Shown here piece by piece: positions 8,701-17,276 of a DNA stretch of 64,000 nucleotides (positions are counted from its first letter, which is position 1; each line of letters starts with the position of its first letter). Under the pieces are notes generated by a model that was not told the origin of the DNA, did no database searches, and saw nothing but the letters and a program-made list of their open reading frames with translations. The DNA is taken from positions 3,433,501 to 3,497,500 of the forward strand of contig NZ_AP024488.1 in the NCBI RefSeq assembly GCF_021654575.1, given 5' to 3'. The stretch comes from Desulfoluna limicola. GTDB taxonomy: Bacteria; Desulfobacterota; Desulfobacteria; Desulfobacterales; Desulfolunaceae. Made by a program: the position numbers and the translations under genes.

Positions 8701-9942
8701 TTATCCTCTATATATCCAAATCCTTCGTAACAGAATCGTACCAAAATTCCGGATTATATAAGCCACCCTCTTCTTCACCCATGCAATGAACGGAAATGGG
8801 TCATTCGCCTTCAGTAAACTCCATGCAATGGGGTGGGAACACAATGTTGCGAAAAATATAGCGCGTGTTTCCCGTATCGTTGCCCCCCCCCATAAAGACC
8901 TCAATGCCCCCTCACCATCAATCCATGTAACGTGCTTGTGTTTACTGTCTATATGCCAACATATGCCTGCTGCGTCAGCGCTGGCCATGGCTGTCAGATT
9001 CAGCCCGCCGGCAAGGGCAATACCGGACTGATAATCATTGCGACCTACCGTGGGCTCAATGATATAGTACTTACCGTCCTGAACGTTCCGTTTAAACTCC
9101 AGGGAACCCAGCCCGTAAAAACCGACAGACCGAAAGATGGATCCGGTGAGCTCGGCCACTGTCTCATTTTTCTCTCCCACGGCTGCCGCGGTATTTCCCT
9201 GACCTATGGGCCATTGCAGAAGTTTTCGCCCCGTATAGCTGCCCTTGACCTCGCCGTCCCGCCCCATATAGACAAGGCAGAACCAAACGTCCTCGTCCCC
9301 ACCGGGGATCCACTGCTGCAAAAGCAACTCAGGAGACAAATCCAATAAATCAACACTCAAACAATCGTATGCTGACTGGCTGTATATTTTATAGACTTTG
9401 GAGGCCGAGCTTTTTCTGTCCCATACTTCATTTTTCACTACGGGCTTGATTATCATGGGGTACTTACCTCGTCCCAGAACCTCGTTGAGCTCCTTCCGGT
9501 TCGAAACAATGGACGATGCCGGAACAGAAAACCCTTTTGTCACTGCCCAATCGTAAAACTTTCCCTTGTCAATGAGGGTGTTCACCACCTCACGATCCGG
9601 CAAAACAAACCGATAGTATGGGGCAAGGGCCTCCCTGTTGTCCGAGATCATCTTGATAACAATATCCTGGGCCGCAAAAAGAACACTTTGAGTTTGACTC
9701 GCCACCCCAAGAGAGAGCAATTCAGTAAGGGTTTCAGAGATCGTATCAACCACAACCAATCGATTCCAGACCCTGGAGCGACAGCAGGGGGCGTTTCGAT
9801 TCATCGTGATGCCTGTAATGTGGGAAACGCACCCCACAAGCGACCGAGCGGTGAAAAGACCTGTGGGATGATCGGCACCGGTAATCACAACATGCACACC
9901 ATGTTGTTTTATAATATCAGAAGCTTTTATTGATGACTCCAT
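8701..9942 (-). CDS. ATP-grasp enzyme in the exopolysaccharide cluster
   Basis: A 413-residue ATP-grasp protein. Domain order is an N-terminal Rossmann-like part (HVVITGADHPTGLFTARSL), a linker DKGKFYDWAVTKGFSVPAS, the ATP-binding KYPMIIKPVVKNE loop, and a Mg-binding end GSLEFKR...YYIIEPTVGRNDYQSG. Such enzymes join a carboxylate to an amine or thiol through an acyl-phosphate. In exosortase-type loci they are thought to modify sugars or lipids, for example with an amino acid; the substrate is unknown. The ATG at 9942 is preceded by AAGGAGG and avoids overlap with the upstream gene. A run of nine G bases (8883-8891, coding strand) encodes part of LWGGAT and could be unstable. Confidence 0.82.
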   Translation of the reverse strand: MESSIKASDIIKQHGVHVVITGADHPTGLFTARSLVGCVSHITGITMNRNAPCCRSRVWNRLVVVDTISETLTELLSLGVASQTQSVLFAAQDIVIKMISDNREALAPYYRFVLPDREVVNTLIDKGKFYDWAVTKGFSVPASSIVSNRKELNEVLGRGKYPMIIKPVVKNEVWDRKSSASKVYKIYSQSAYDCLSVDLLDLSPELLLQQWIPGGDEDVWFCLVYMGRDGEVKGSYTGRKLLQWPIGQGNTAAAVGEKNETVAELTGSIFRSVGFYGLGSLEFKRNVQDGKYYIIEPTVGRNDYQSGIALAGGLNLTAMASADAAGICWHIDSKHKHVTWIDGEGALRSLWGGATIRETRAIFFATLCSHPIAWSLLKANDPFPFIAWVKKRVAYIIRNFGTILLRRIWIYRG

Positions 9943-9964
9943 CGTCACGACAGCCTCCTTAAAG

Positions 9965-11110
9965 TCAACCTGTGCCATTGCAAGACCTCTCCCCAACAAG
10001 TCGCTGATACAACCCCTGATGTGCCTGAACCATTCGACTCACCTCAAACCGTTCACGGATAATCTGCCTTGCAAAACGCCCCATCCGCTCCCCACGGGCC
10101 TGGTTTGAAAGGGCCTCTTCCAGCACTGAGGCCAGGGAATCCGCCCTTCCAGAAGTGAAAACCCACCCGGTCCTTCCATGCCACACCACTTCCCTGTTTC
10201 CCGGTATATCGCTGGCCACCACAGGAAGCCCAGCCCTCATCCCCTCTAACACAGAATTGGACAAACCTTCCGAATCGGAGGTATTGACGGCAAGATCAGC
10301 CCCACCGTAGATGGAGTCCACATCGTGCCTCTGTCCCAGCAGTACAACACGCCTCTCACAGTTCAATGCCTTGATCTGGGCTTCAATATCACGACGATAA
10401 TGTCCTTCCCCCACCACGACAAAACAGGCGTCACGGTTTTTCAGGAGTATGGCGGCTGCTTCGATGAAAACATCTACCCGTTTCACGCGGCGGTTAAAAT
10501 TCGAAACCATCACCACAATTGGAACATCAGACCCGATATGCAGCATGCTTTCCAGCGTGCGCCGGTGCTCCGCCCTCCTTAAATGTGTTCCCTCTGTTGC
10601 GATGCCATTTTGAATCACATTGATGTCGACGAAAAAAAAGTCGCGCCTGATGTTCTCTTTTATTGCATACGAATTGACACGGATACAGCGGGAGAGTAGA
10701 GCCATCACTTTATGGACCGTCAGCCTGAACGGCGTGGCCCAAAAGAGCATGTCCTCGATGGAAACAACAATATTGCGTAATCCTGACATCCGGGCGGCTA
10801 TCACCCCGACAACGGTCGCATCCTGCATAAAGGTCTGGAGAATATCGATGCGGTCTCTCCTTAACTGCCGCCCCAAGCGAACAATGCCTGCAGCCCCTTT
10901 TAAACTCACGATCGAATCGATGCCAAGTCGATGAACCGAGACATTCCCAAACGCAACGTTTGTATCGCCCCTCAAAAGGTACAGCGACACGTTGAACGTC
11001 GACCGGTCCAGCCCATCCATCAGCAGCTTGAGCTGATTCTCTGTTCCGCCGGTGCCGAACTGATCAAGGATGAAGGCCACATGGATTCGTTTAAGTGCTG
11101 CGCTCTCCAT
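9965..11110 (-). CDS. Glycosyltransferase family 4
   Basis: A 381-residue GT-B enzyme. The N-terminus is typical (HVAFILDQFGTGGTENQLKL), with GGTE in the acceptor loop. The donor domain has VVMVSNFNRRVKRVDVFIEA, VVVGEGHYRRDIEAQI and the EX7E block SEGLSNSVLEGMRAGLPVVA. This resembles the second sugar transferase commonly found in exosortase-associated clusters (TIGR03088 type), but that assignment needs a profile search. It starts at ATG 11110, 3 bp after the stop of the VanZ-like gene, so the two are almost certainly translated from one message. Confidence 0.9.
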   Translation of the reverse strand: MESAALKRIHVAFILDQFGTGGTENQLKLLMDGLDRSTFNVSLYLLRGDTNVAFGNVSVHRLGIDSIVSLKGAAGIVRLGRQLRRDRIDILQTFMQDATVVGVIAARMSGLRNIVVSIEDMLFWATPFRLTVHKVMALLSRCIRVNSYAIKENIRRDFFFVDINVIQNGIATEGTHLRRAEHRRTLESMLHIGSDVPIVVMVSNFNRRVKRVDVFIEAAAILLKNRDACFVVVGEGHYRRDIEAQIKALNCERRVVLLGQRHDVDSIYGGADLAVNTSDSEGLSNSVLEGMRAGLPVVASDIPGNREVVWHGRTGWVFTSGRADSLASVLEEALSNQARGERMGRFARQIIRERFEVSRMVQAHQGLYQRLVGERSCNGTG

Positions 11111-11113
11111 CTG

Positions 11114-12088
11114 TCACCGCACTGGGGCGCGGCCCGTGAGGGCAACGTCATCGATGTAAATCACCTCTTCATCATCAAGATTCATCGCGAAAATCCCCAG
11201 CCCCTGAATGTGCTTCATGTCCATCTCCCGATCGGCAGGTGCCTTCCGGATCCGATTGGTTTCCACGGTGATATCGTTCCACCCCTGATGAACAGTGAAT
11301 GTTTCATTGTATCTGTCCCGAAAGCGATTTCCGGTACGCGTGTGAATGGCGTCATGCACCCGGACATGAAGCTCCAGCTCCCCCGGAGACTGCTTATAGA
11401 GCCCCATCGTTAACCATTTAAAGCCCCTCCAGTCCTCTGGGAAATAGGTCAACCCAACCCCCGAGTAGGGCGTCGTCAGAAGCCTGACTTTCAACGAGTG
11501 GTCTCCGTTTTTGGAGACGTCACGGCTCCTGCCCAGGCTGTTCTTCCCCCACCGGTCGGCTTCAAAGGGTGTCTCAAAATTCGAAAGAACGGGAAACTGA
11601 AGGGATGCCAGCACCTCGTCGCTGGCAACTCGTGCAAATGCCGTAAATTCAACCATCAAACAAACACCGATCAAAATCCACGCCATGACAAGGGGCACGT
11701 CACGCCCCTCACCGGTTTTTCGAAGGAACACGGCAACGGCCAGCAAGGTTCCTATCACATCACGCATGACATCCCCCCAGCTGAATGTCCTGCCGATCAT
11801 CACCTGGATGAGTTCAATGCCTGCTCCCAGACAAATGGAAAAGAGGACAAGGCTCACAACTAGCCGGTGACGCTTAACGCCCGGCCTCTGCTTGATTGTC
11901 AGGGTCAACAAAGAGGCCCAGAGAAAGAAAAGGACGATGTGCCCTGAGTCCCAGAGTCGCTGAAATGAGCGAGGCGACGTACTGTCCGGCCCTCCCACAA
12001 ATAGAAAGACACCCCCCAGAAGGGAGAGACACAAAGCGACCGTTCTGCCGGCCCTGGTTCTCAAACACCATCTGGCCGCTTGAATCAT
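11114..12088 (-). CDS. VanZ-like membrane protein fused to a carbohydrate-binding-type domain
   Basis: The first 130 residues carry four hydrophobic segments with the VanZ pattern: DSGHIVLFFLWASLLTLTI, a GAGIELIQVMIGRTFSWGD segment and RDVIGTLLAV. VanZ-like proteins occur near polysaccharide genes and, in one case, in teicoplanin resistance; their chemistry is unknown. A fifth segment leads to a C-terminal region of about 160 residues (SNFETPFEADRWG..., TYFPEDWRGFKWLTMGLYK, WNDITV) that looks like a beta-sandwich carbohydrate-binding domain, presumably periplasmic. ATG at 12088 is chosen over an in-frame TTG at 12094. I infer a membrane-anchored glycan-binding role in this locus. Confidence 0.78.
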   Translation of the reverse strand: MIQAARWCLRTRAGRTVALCLSLLGGVFLFVGGPDSTSPRSFQRLWDSGHIVLFFLWASLLTLTIKQRPGVKRHRLVVSLVLFSICLGAGIELIQVMIGRTFSWGDVMRDVIGTLLAVAVFLRKTGEGRDVPLVMAWILIGVCLMVEFTAFARVASDEVLASLQFPVLSNFETPFEADRWGKNSLGRSRDVSKNGDHSLKVRLLTTPYSGVGLTYFPEDWRGFKWLTMGLYKQSPGELELHVRVHDAIHTRTGNRFRDRYNETFTVHQGWNDITVETNRIRKAPADREMDMKHIQGLGIFAMNLDDEEVIYIDDVALTGRAPVR

Positions 12089-12131
12089 GGGCAATAAAGG
12101 GACCTTTTACTGCGAATTGTGGTTCGCTTTG

Positions 12132-13301
12132 TTATGAAGGGATAAGAGCGTCATAGAGCGTCATGTACTCATCGGCCATTTTCGCTGCAGAGTACTCAGA
12201 TGCCACCCTCCTAGCCGCCCGGCGAATCATCTCGGCCCGAGCCTCCGGGTGCCCCATTGCCCAGAAAACAGCTTTCGCCATCTGGCCTGGGTCTTTCGGA
12301 TCAACCAACAGGCCCTCTTTCTTATGCCGGATTACCTGGGGAATCCCTCCGACAGATGTTGCCACGATGGGCACACGGGCCTGCATTGCCTCCAGCAGAG
12401 TGATGGGAAGCCCCTCGGTCAGGGAGGCAATCACGTAAAAATCAAAAAATGGGATGAGGTGTTTTCCATCGGAAATGTATCCGGGCATCAGAACCCGGTC
12501 CGTCAGCCCTTTCCGTGCGACCTGAGACTCCAGTGACTGCCTCTCGGTGCCCTCCCCGATGATGACCAGCCGGGCATCCACGCCAGATTCAAGCAGGATC
12601 CCCAAGGCCTCGATCATGTCGCCAAACCCCTTTTCACGTGACAACCGACCGATGGACCCAATGGCAACCCCATTTCTGCAGAAGCGGTCAATCTGTCCGA
12701 TTCTCCCCTGGGGGTCTGCTAAAGGCCCCTCATTGTTCAAGGAGATCCCGTTGTTGATAACCGCCAGCCCCTTTCTGGCGGGTTTTGTAAAGAACGGCAG
12801 TTCACGCATTTTCTCGTTGACGAGGACCGTCTTGTCCAGGAACCGATGGCTGAACCGGTCCAGCGACTCATACAGGCTCATGCGATTCAGGCCGCCAGAA
12901 CCTGTGTATCCGTGGATGGTGGTGAGCATGGGCACCCTGCGCAGGGAAAGGGGAAGAAACCCCAGGAGGATGTTTCCTTTGTAGCCATGGGAGTGGATGA
13001 GGTCGATCCCTTCGGTGAGAATGAATCGAATCAGACGCATGGCTCCGAGTAAATTGGGGCCGGGTGTCATTTCAAATCGTCTGACAGAAACCCCCCTTCT
13101 TCTCGCCTCCTTCTCAAGGGGTTTTTCGCCGCTCTTCTTATCCCCAATACTCGCAATGACGGGCTGGATGCCCATTTTCACTTGTTCTTCAACAAGGGAC
13201 AGCAGCATGACTTCCGCGCCATACAGGCCCCCGCTGTCGATGAGGTGCGCAACCCGAATCCCCCTGCCGAAAAATGGCCCCTTCCTCGGTTCATCAAGCA
13301 C
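12132..13301 (-). CDS. Glycosyltransferase family 4
   Basis: A 389-residue GT-B enzyme beginning at GTG 13301; no better start was seen. The acceptor-side loop is IRVAHLIDSGGLYGAEVMLL, then IDLIHSHGYKGNILLGF. The donor domain contains AIGSIGRLSREKGFGDMIEA, LVIIGEGTERQSLESQV and the EX7E block TEGLPITLLEAMQARVPIVA. Gene order next to the membrane GT2 and EpsI fits the exosortase-linked glycosyltransferase set. The linked donor sugar is not deducible. About 40 bp separate its stop from the VanZ-like start. Confidence 0.9.
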   Translation of the reverse strand: MLDEPRKGPFFGRGIRVAHLIDSGGLYGAEVMLLSLVEEQVKMGIQPVIASIGDKKSGEKPLEKEARRRGVSVRRFEMTPGPNLLGAMRLIRFILTEGIDLIHSHGYKGNILLGFLPLSLRRVPMLTTIHGYTGSGGLNRMSLYESLDRFSHRFLDKTVLVNEKMRELPFFTKPARKGLAVINNGISLNNEGPLADPQGRIGQIDRFCRNGVAIGSIGRLSREKGFGDMIEALGILLESGVDARLVIIGEGTERQSLESQVARKGLTDRVLMPGYISDGKHLIPFFDFYVIASLTEGLPITLLEAMQARVPIVATSVGGIPQVIRHKKEGLLVDPKDPGQMAKAVFWAMGHPEARAEMIRRAARRVASEYSAAKMADEYMTLYDALIPS

Positions 13302-13405
13302 AGGGCAGCTCTCTCATCAAAAGCCTCCGTTGATGGTGGCACCTGCCAGGTATTATGAGAGCTGTGCCCCCTTGGTTTTGCCGACATAAAGCCACCGTTT
13401 GGTAC

Positions 13406-14557
13406 TCACCCCTTCCTTGGGTTCCAGATGACAACCTTTTGCCCCCACAGGTATTTCATGAACGCATGTGCCGAGGCCAGATTCACCACCACAAAGTAGT
13501 GACACAACGTCAACAGGCGATTGCCCACCCCTTTTTTTTCTAACACCAAAGCCCCAAGTGCCCCCAGGTAAAGACAGACCTGAAGGCATAGCGTGACCAA
13601 GAAAAGGGCCCCCGTATCCCACAGCATCAGGTTGGAAAAAAAAGCTGACGCCAAAAAGATAAAACAGAGATACCTCAGCACCTTATGGGACCACAATTGC
13701 CATGAAAACAGACCAAATCGCTCAGGAAACAGCAAGTGTCGCATATCCCTTAAAGCCCAGAATGCCCTGAGCGCGACACGAACCCGCATCTTGTACTCAT
13801 CTGCCGTATCCGACAACACCCCCTCTTTAAGGAGCGCCGATGGTTCGTAAACCACACGATACCCTTGGGCAACAACGTGAAGGGGAAGCACAAAATCAGG
13901 TAGCTGATCGTTCTTCATCTCTGAATAGAGCCGGCGCCTGACGGCATCGACCCCTCCGTCGACTCCGACAATTGACCCAAGGCGTGTTTCATAGGTCCTC
14001 AGGGTATTTTCATATCGCATATAGGAACTGCACCCATCGCCGATTGCCGCCCCACTTTCATTGACATAAATCATCTTGCCTGTGACATACCCCACCTCGG
14101 TATCGTGGAAATTCTGCAAAAGACGGCGGAGCGTCTCCCTCTCGAACATGGAGTTCGCATCGGCAAAAACAAGTATCTCTCCAGACGCTTTTCTGGCTGC
14201 CAGGTTCAATGCTGCCGTTTTCCCCATCCGCTCACCCTGCCGAAGCAGGGTGACCCCACGGGAGGCATACTGCCGAACAATGTCATCGGTCCCATCATCC
14301 GAGGCGTCAGAAACGATGATATATTCCATCTTTTCTGGCGGGTAATCCATCTGCAACTTGTTCTCAATGGATTTTCCGATGATGGCTGCCTCGTTGTATG
14401 CCGCAGAAACCAGGGTCACGGTGGGGAAGTAGTCTTTTTTTGAAACTCGTTTCCCCATCATCAGTGAAAGAAAAAAAATGCTCAAGGGGTAGCCTGCATA
14501 GACATAAAAAACCATGAGCAAAGACAGCAGGCAGTACCCTTTTAATAGAAGCTCCAT
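13406..14557 (-). CDS. Membrane-bound family 2 glycosyltransferase
   Basis: A 383-residue processive-type GT2. An N-terminal transmembrane helix (LLSLLMVFYVYAGYPLSIFF) is followed by the catalytic domain with LVSAAYNEAAIIGKSIENKL, SDASDDGTDDIV and VFADANSMFE, then SIVGVDGGVDAVRRRLY, and at least three C-terminal helices. The canonical QxxRW of cellulose/hyaluronan synthases is replaced by RVALRAFWALRD, so it probably transfers a single sugar rather than polymerising. It begins at ATG 14557, 33 bp after the EpsI stop. The 104-bp gap to the next gene holds no clear terminator. Confidence 0.87.
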   Translation of the reverse strand: MELLLKGYCLLSLLMVFYVYAGYPLSIFFLSLMMGKRVSKKDYFPTVTLVSAAYNEAAIIGKSIENKLQMDYPPEKMEYIIVSDASDDGTDDIVRQYASRGVTLLRQGERMGKTAALNLAARKASGEILVFADANSMFERETLRRLLQNFHDTEVGYVTGKMIYVNESGAAIGDGCSSYMRYENTLRTYETRLGSIVGVDGGVDAVRRRLYSEMKNDQLPDFVLPLHVVAQGYRVVYEPSALLKEGVLSDTADEYKMRVRVALRAFWALRDMRHLLFPERFGLFSWQLWSHKVLRYLCFIFLASAFFSNLMLWDTGALFLVTLCLQVCLYLGALGALVLEKKGVGNRLLTLCHYFVVVNLASAHAFMKYLWGQKVVIWNPRKG

Positions 14558-14590
14558 CGGACACCAGCCTTATCTGTTGAGAAAGCCATA

Positions 14591-15235
14591 TCAGCTCTCC
14601 ACGTATGTGAGAAATACCGGGTAAAAGTCCTTGATAAACATCCCTGCCAGCTGACGATAGTGCTCCATGGGCCCATCATCAATGGGTATGGTCAACCTCA
14701 CAAAGGCATTGCCCTCATCGTTATAAATGACCTTCTTCCATATCAACGCCAACTTTTGTGTAAAGGTCGATGTATTTGGACTGTCATGGGCTTGAAACCA
14801 ATAGACAATCAGCGACCTCTTTTCGCCCAACTGGGCTGTCATCATGGAATAGCCGACCGTCATCCCCGGACGAACCGCCACCCGACCTCTGGATCGTTCG
14901 GAAACCTTCCATCCCTGACCAGGAAAGCAGACCATGGGGTCATGGGCAGCCCCAATTTTCAAAGAAGAAAAGTAATACCCGACATAAAGAGAGACAATGT
15001 CGTTGTTTTTTTTGTACCGCATATACGCGTAATCATCGAGATCGAGGGCGGCAACAACCCCCTCCTCAAGTTGCCGGGCGCCAACACATTCCCATGAACC
15101 GAGGCGTTCCAGGGCACGGGTCAGCGGGACCTCTTTTGTCTTCACCTCGCCATCGGGCTGCAAGGAGACCACGGCCCCCGTAACGACAATCAAGGCAATC
15201 ACTGCAGCTAGTCTGAGTCTGGAAATGTTTCCCAA
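14591..15235 (-). CDS. epsI: EpsI-family exosortase-associated protein
   Basis: EpsI-type protein of 214 residues with one N-terminal membrane helix (LRLAAVIALIVVTGAVVSLQ). The family signature is clear: YVGYYFSSLKIGAAHDPMVC then FPGQGWKVSE, with conserved His, Cys and Pro-Gly residues. EpsI proteins are encoded beside, or fused to, exosortases and are required for the linked exopolysaccharide, but their chemistry is not established. The TTG start at 15235 gives a 28-bp overlap with the end of the exosortase gene, which implies coupled translation. In many genomes this domain is the C-terminal half of one XrtA polypeptide; here the two remain separate. Confidence 0.88.
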   Translation of the reverse strand: MGNISRLRLAAVIALIVVTGAVVSLQPDGEVKTKEVPLTRALERLGSWECVGARQLEEGVVAALDLDDYAYMRYKKNNDIVSLYVGYYFSSLKIGAAHDPMVCFPGQGWKVSERSRGRVAVRPGMTVGYSMMTAQLGEKRSLIVYWFQAHDSPNTSTFTQKLALIWKKVIYNDEGNAFVRLTIPIDDGPMEHYRQLAGMFIKDFYPVFLTYVES

Positions 15236-16146
15236 TGAGAAACCATCCTTTGAATAAAAGTTACAGCCAAAAGCGCAATCCCAAAAATGCCCAAACCAAA
15301 CAGCGTATGGACGCTGTCGTCGGTCAAATCAAAACGGAAAAAGTGAAAGGCAAGAATCATCAACACAACCCTGAAAACATTGACGAAGATGGCAACAGGA
15401 AGCCCCGCGGCCACAAGCACCGTTCGCCCGATATACGTCCGAAGCGCCGTGTACCCCAGAACAAGGGTCAAGGCCAGAAGGGCGACCAGTGAACGCAAGC
15501 CACTGCAGGCGTCAACGACCTGAAAAGTACGATCCGTCACATGGATCACATTGCCCTCCCGCAAGACAGTCACCCCCAGAAATTCCACGAAAAACACACT
15601 GGCCTTCGTCACCATCAGCTGCAGTGGAATCGTCATTGCCGAATACACCTGGGAGGGGACAGGGATCATCAAAAAAAGAAACAAAAGAGGGAACATCAGC
15701 ACCTTGAAGAGACCAAATCCGAACAGATAGATCACAAGCCCCTGCAAGAGCAGCACCATAGCAAAGGGCGCCAGGGTCAAAATCCCCCCGTAACGTGAGA
15801 CAATATACAGAACCAGTGACATGACGATGAGCATGCCCCCCCAAACTGAAGGCTGAAGTCGATGCCGGGCAATCTCTTCTCTCTTACGCCACATAAGATA
15901 TGCACTGACAGGAACGATGATGAACCCATGGGAGTTGTCTTCCCCTTGCCCCCACGCATGGACCAGAGAGGCCATCGTTGGCCAGAAGACAACCACAAAG
16001 CTGCATGCAAGCAAGACCATGAGCCATCCCCCCCAGTTGATACGGCGGCGTTCGCTTTCCAATAAACCGCTATCTTGACGGCCCCCGGGTCCGGTATCGG
16101 CAGGGCAGGCAGCCATCAACCAGATAAAATGGACTTTGTTTCCCAT
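15208..16146 (-). CDS. xrt: Exosortase (XrtA/EpsH-type membrane transpeptidase)
   Basis: Polytopic membrane cysteine protease/transpeptidase of 312 residues with about eight helices. The catalytic triad is visible: Cys214 in VVDACSGLRSL, Arg259 in FVNVFRVVLM and His280 in DDSVHTLFGL. The upstream DNSHGFIIVPVSAYLMW motif is also typical. Exosortases cleave PEP-CTERM-type tails and attach the protein to a surface glycan or lipid. ATG 16146 follows GGAGAGGG; a TTG at 16161 adds five residues. No PEP-CTERM tail was seen on any protein in this window, so the substrates must lie elsewhere. The subfamily (XrtA or another type) is unresolved without profiles. Confidence 0.92.
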   Translation of the reverse strand: MGNKVHFIWLMAACPADTGPGGRQDSGLLESERRRINWGGWLMVLLACSFVVVFWPTMASLVHAWGQGEDNSHGFIIVPVSAYLMWRKREEIARHRLQPSVWGGMLIVMSLVLYIVSRYGGILTLAPFAMVLLLQGLVIYLFGFGLFKVLMFPLLFLFLMIPVPSQVYSAMTIPLQLMVTKASVFFVEFLGVTVLREGNVIHVTDRTFQVVDACSGLRSLVALLALTLVLGYTALRTYIGRTVLVAAGLPVAIFVNVFRVVLMILAFHFFRFDLTDDSVHTLFGLGIFGIALLAVTFIQRMVSHWETFPDSD

Positions 16147-16182
16147 GGTCACCCTCTCCAATCCGTGATCACAGCTGGCTTC

Positions 16183-17088
16183 TCAGCAGCCATAGAGTTG
16201 ATTACCTGACCTCTCGAGATATGCAGAGCATGTCATAAACGACGCATCACGCATTCGGCTTAACAGGTAGTTCAGCTTCTTTTCCGTCGCAGACAGGTTG
16301 ATATAATGCCGAAACTTGAACCCCGAAGAAGCCTCGGTGACACGGGGCTGATCCGGATCAAGTTCCCAGGGGTGAAGATAAAACAGAAATACCCCCTCAC
16401 GATCCATTTGGGCCTTCACACCATGGGCATAGACCCCTTTGGGAATCAGCCTGAAAAACCCTCCCCCCCCCCAGGGTACCGCTTTTCCCCGGAAGGAAAG
16501 GTTGCTTACGGGAAGTTCGGAGATACCATTATTAAATTGGATAACCCCTCTCTCCAGGGGGTTATGCCCCTTTAGGGAGCCATACCGATGGTTCCCGTTA
16601 AACGAGTTGTAGCTGGAGTCATACCGATATCCGGCCTTTTTCAATGCGCCTACCAGGCGGGGTTCAATGGAAAAACTGGGTGCCCTGTACCCGGCCACTT
16701 TTTTTCCAAGGATGCCCTCCAGCAAGCGCCTGCTGACAACCAAATCCCCCAGAAGCTCTGCATCGGTGCACGTTGACACCATTCGGTGATGGTACCCATG
16801 GGATGCCACTTCATGCCCCCGCGCATCAATTTCCTTGACCAGGTGCGGGAGTCGTTCCGCCACCCACCCCAGCAAGAAAAATGTCCCCTTGATTCTCCCT
16901 GCCCCCAAAACCGAGTCGAAGAGATCGAGGATCGCCAGTGTATTTTTCTCCACACGCAACTCTCGGCGATCCCAGGAGTCATAAGAGATCCACGGCTTAA
17001 AATTTTCCACCTGGAACCAGTCTTCCACATCGACAGTCATCAGGAATACCGGTTTATTCCGCTCATGCCGTGCAGCGTTAATCTTCAC
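16183..17088 (-). CDS. Exosortase-associated polysaccharide deacetylase (DUF3473 type)
   Basis: A 301-residue carbohydrate esterase of the type paired with XrtA loci (TIGR03006/DUF3473). Motifs are FLMTVDVEDWFQVENF (DVED variant of the catalytic Asp pair), EVASHGYHHRMVS (zinc His), VAGYRAPSFSIEP, AVPWGGGGFFRLIP and FLFYLHPWELDPDQPR. GTG 17088 follows GGAG and removes an unlikely 31-residue extension. A run of ten G bases (16463-16472, coding strand) encodes PWGGGG and could switch the frame if it slips. It probably deacetylates amino sugars of the exported polymer. The downstream exosortase gene follows after 36 bp. Confidence 0.9.
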   Translation of the reverse strand: MKINAARHERNKPVFLMTVDVEDWFQVENFKPWISYDSWDRRELRVEKNTLAILDLFDSVLGAGRIKGTFFLLGWVAERLPHLVKEIDARGHEVASHGYHHRMVSTCTDAELLGDLVVSRRLLEGILGKKVAGYRAPSFSIEPRLVGALKKAGYRYDSSYNSFNGNHRYGSLKGHNPLERGVIQFNNGISELPVSNLSFRGKAVPWGGGGFFRLIPKGVYAHGVKAQMDREGVFLFYLHPWELDPDQPRVTEASSGFKFRHYINLSATEKKLNYLLSRMRDASFMTCSAYLERSGNQLYGC

Positions 17089-17276
17089 TTTTATCTCCAC
17101 TGGGCGATGCACCCCACAAGAGGCTGCGAATGGCATCATCCCTATAATTTTAAGCACCGCTCCGTGAGATTGTGCCCTCAAAGACAGGCCAGCCTAGTCT
17201 CGGCAGCCATGAAACGTCATCCCTTGCGTCACTCAACCCTCAATTCCGAGCCCATGACCATGAACGTCTGGGCCCG

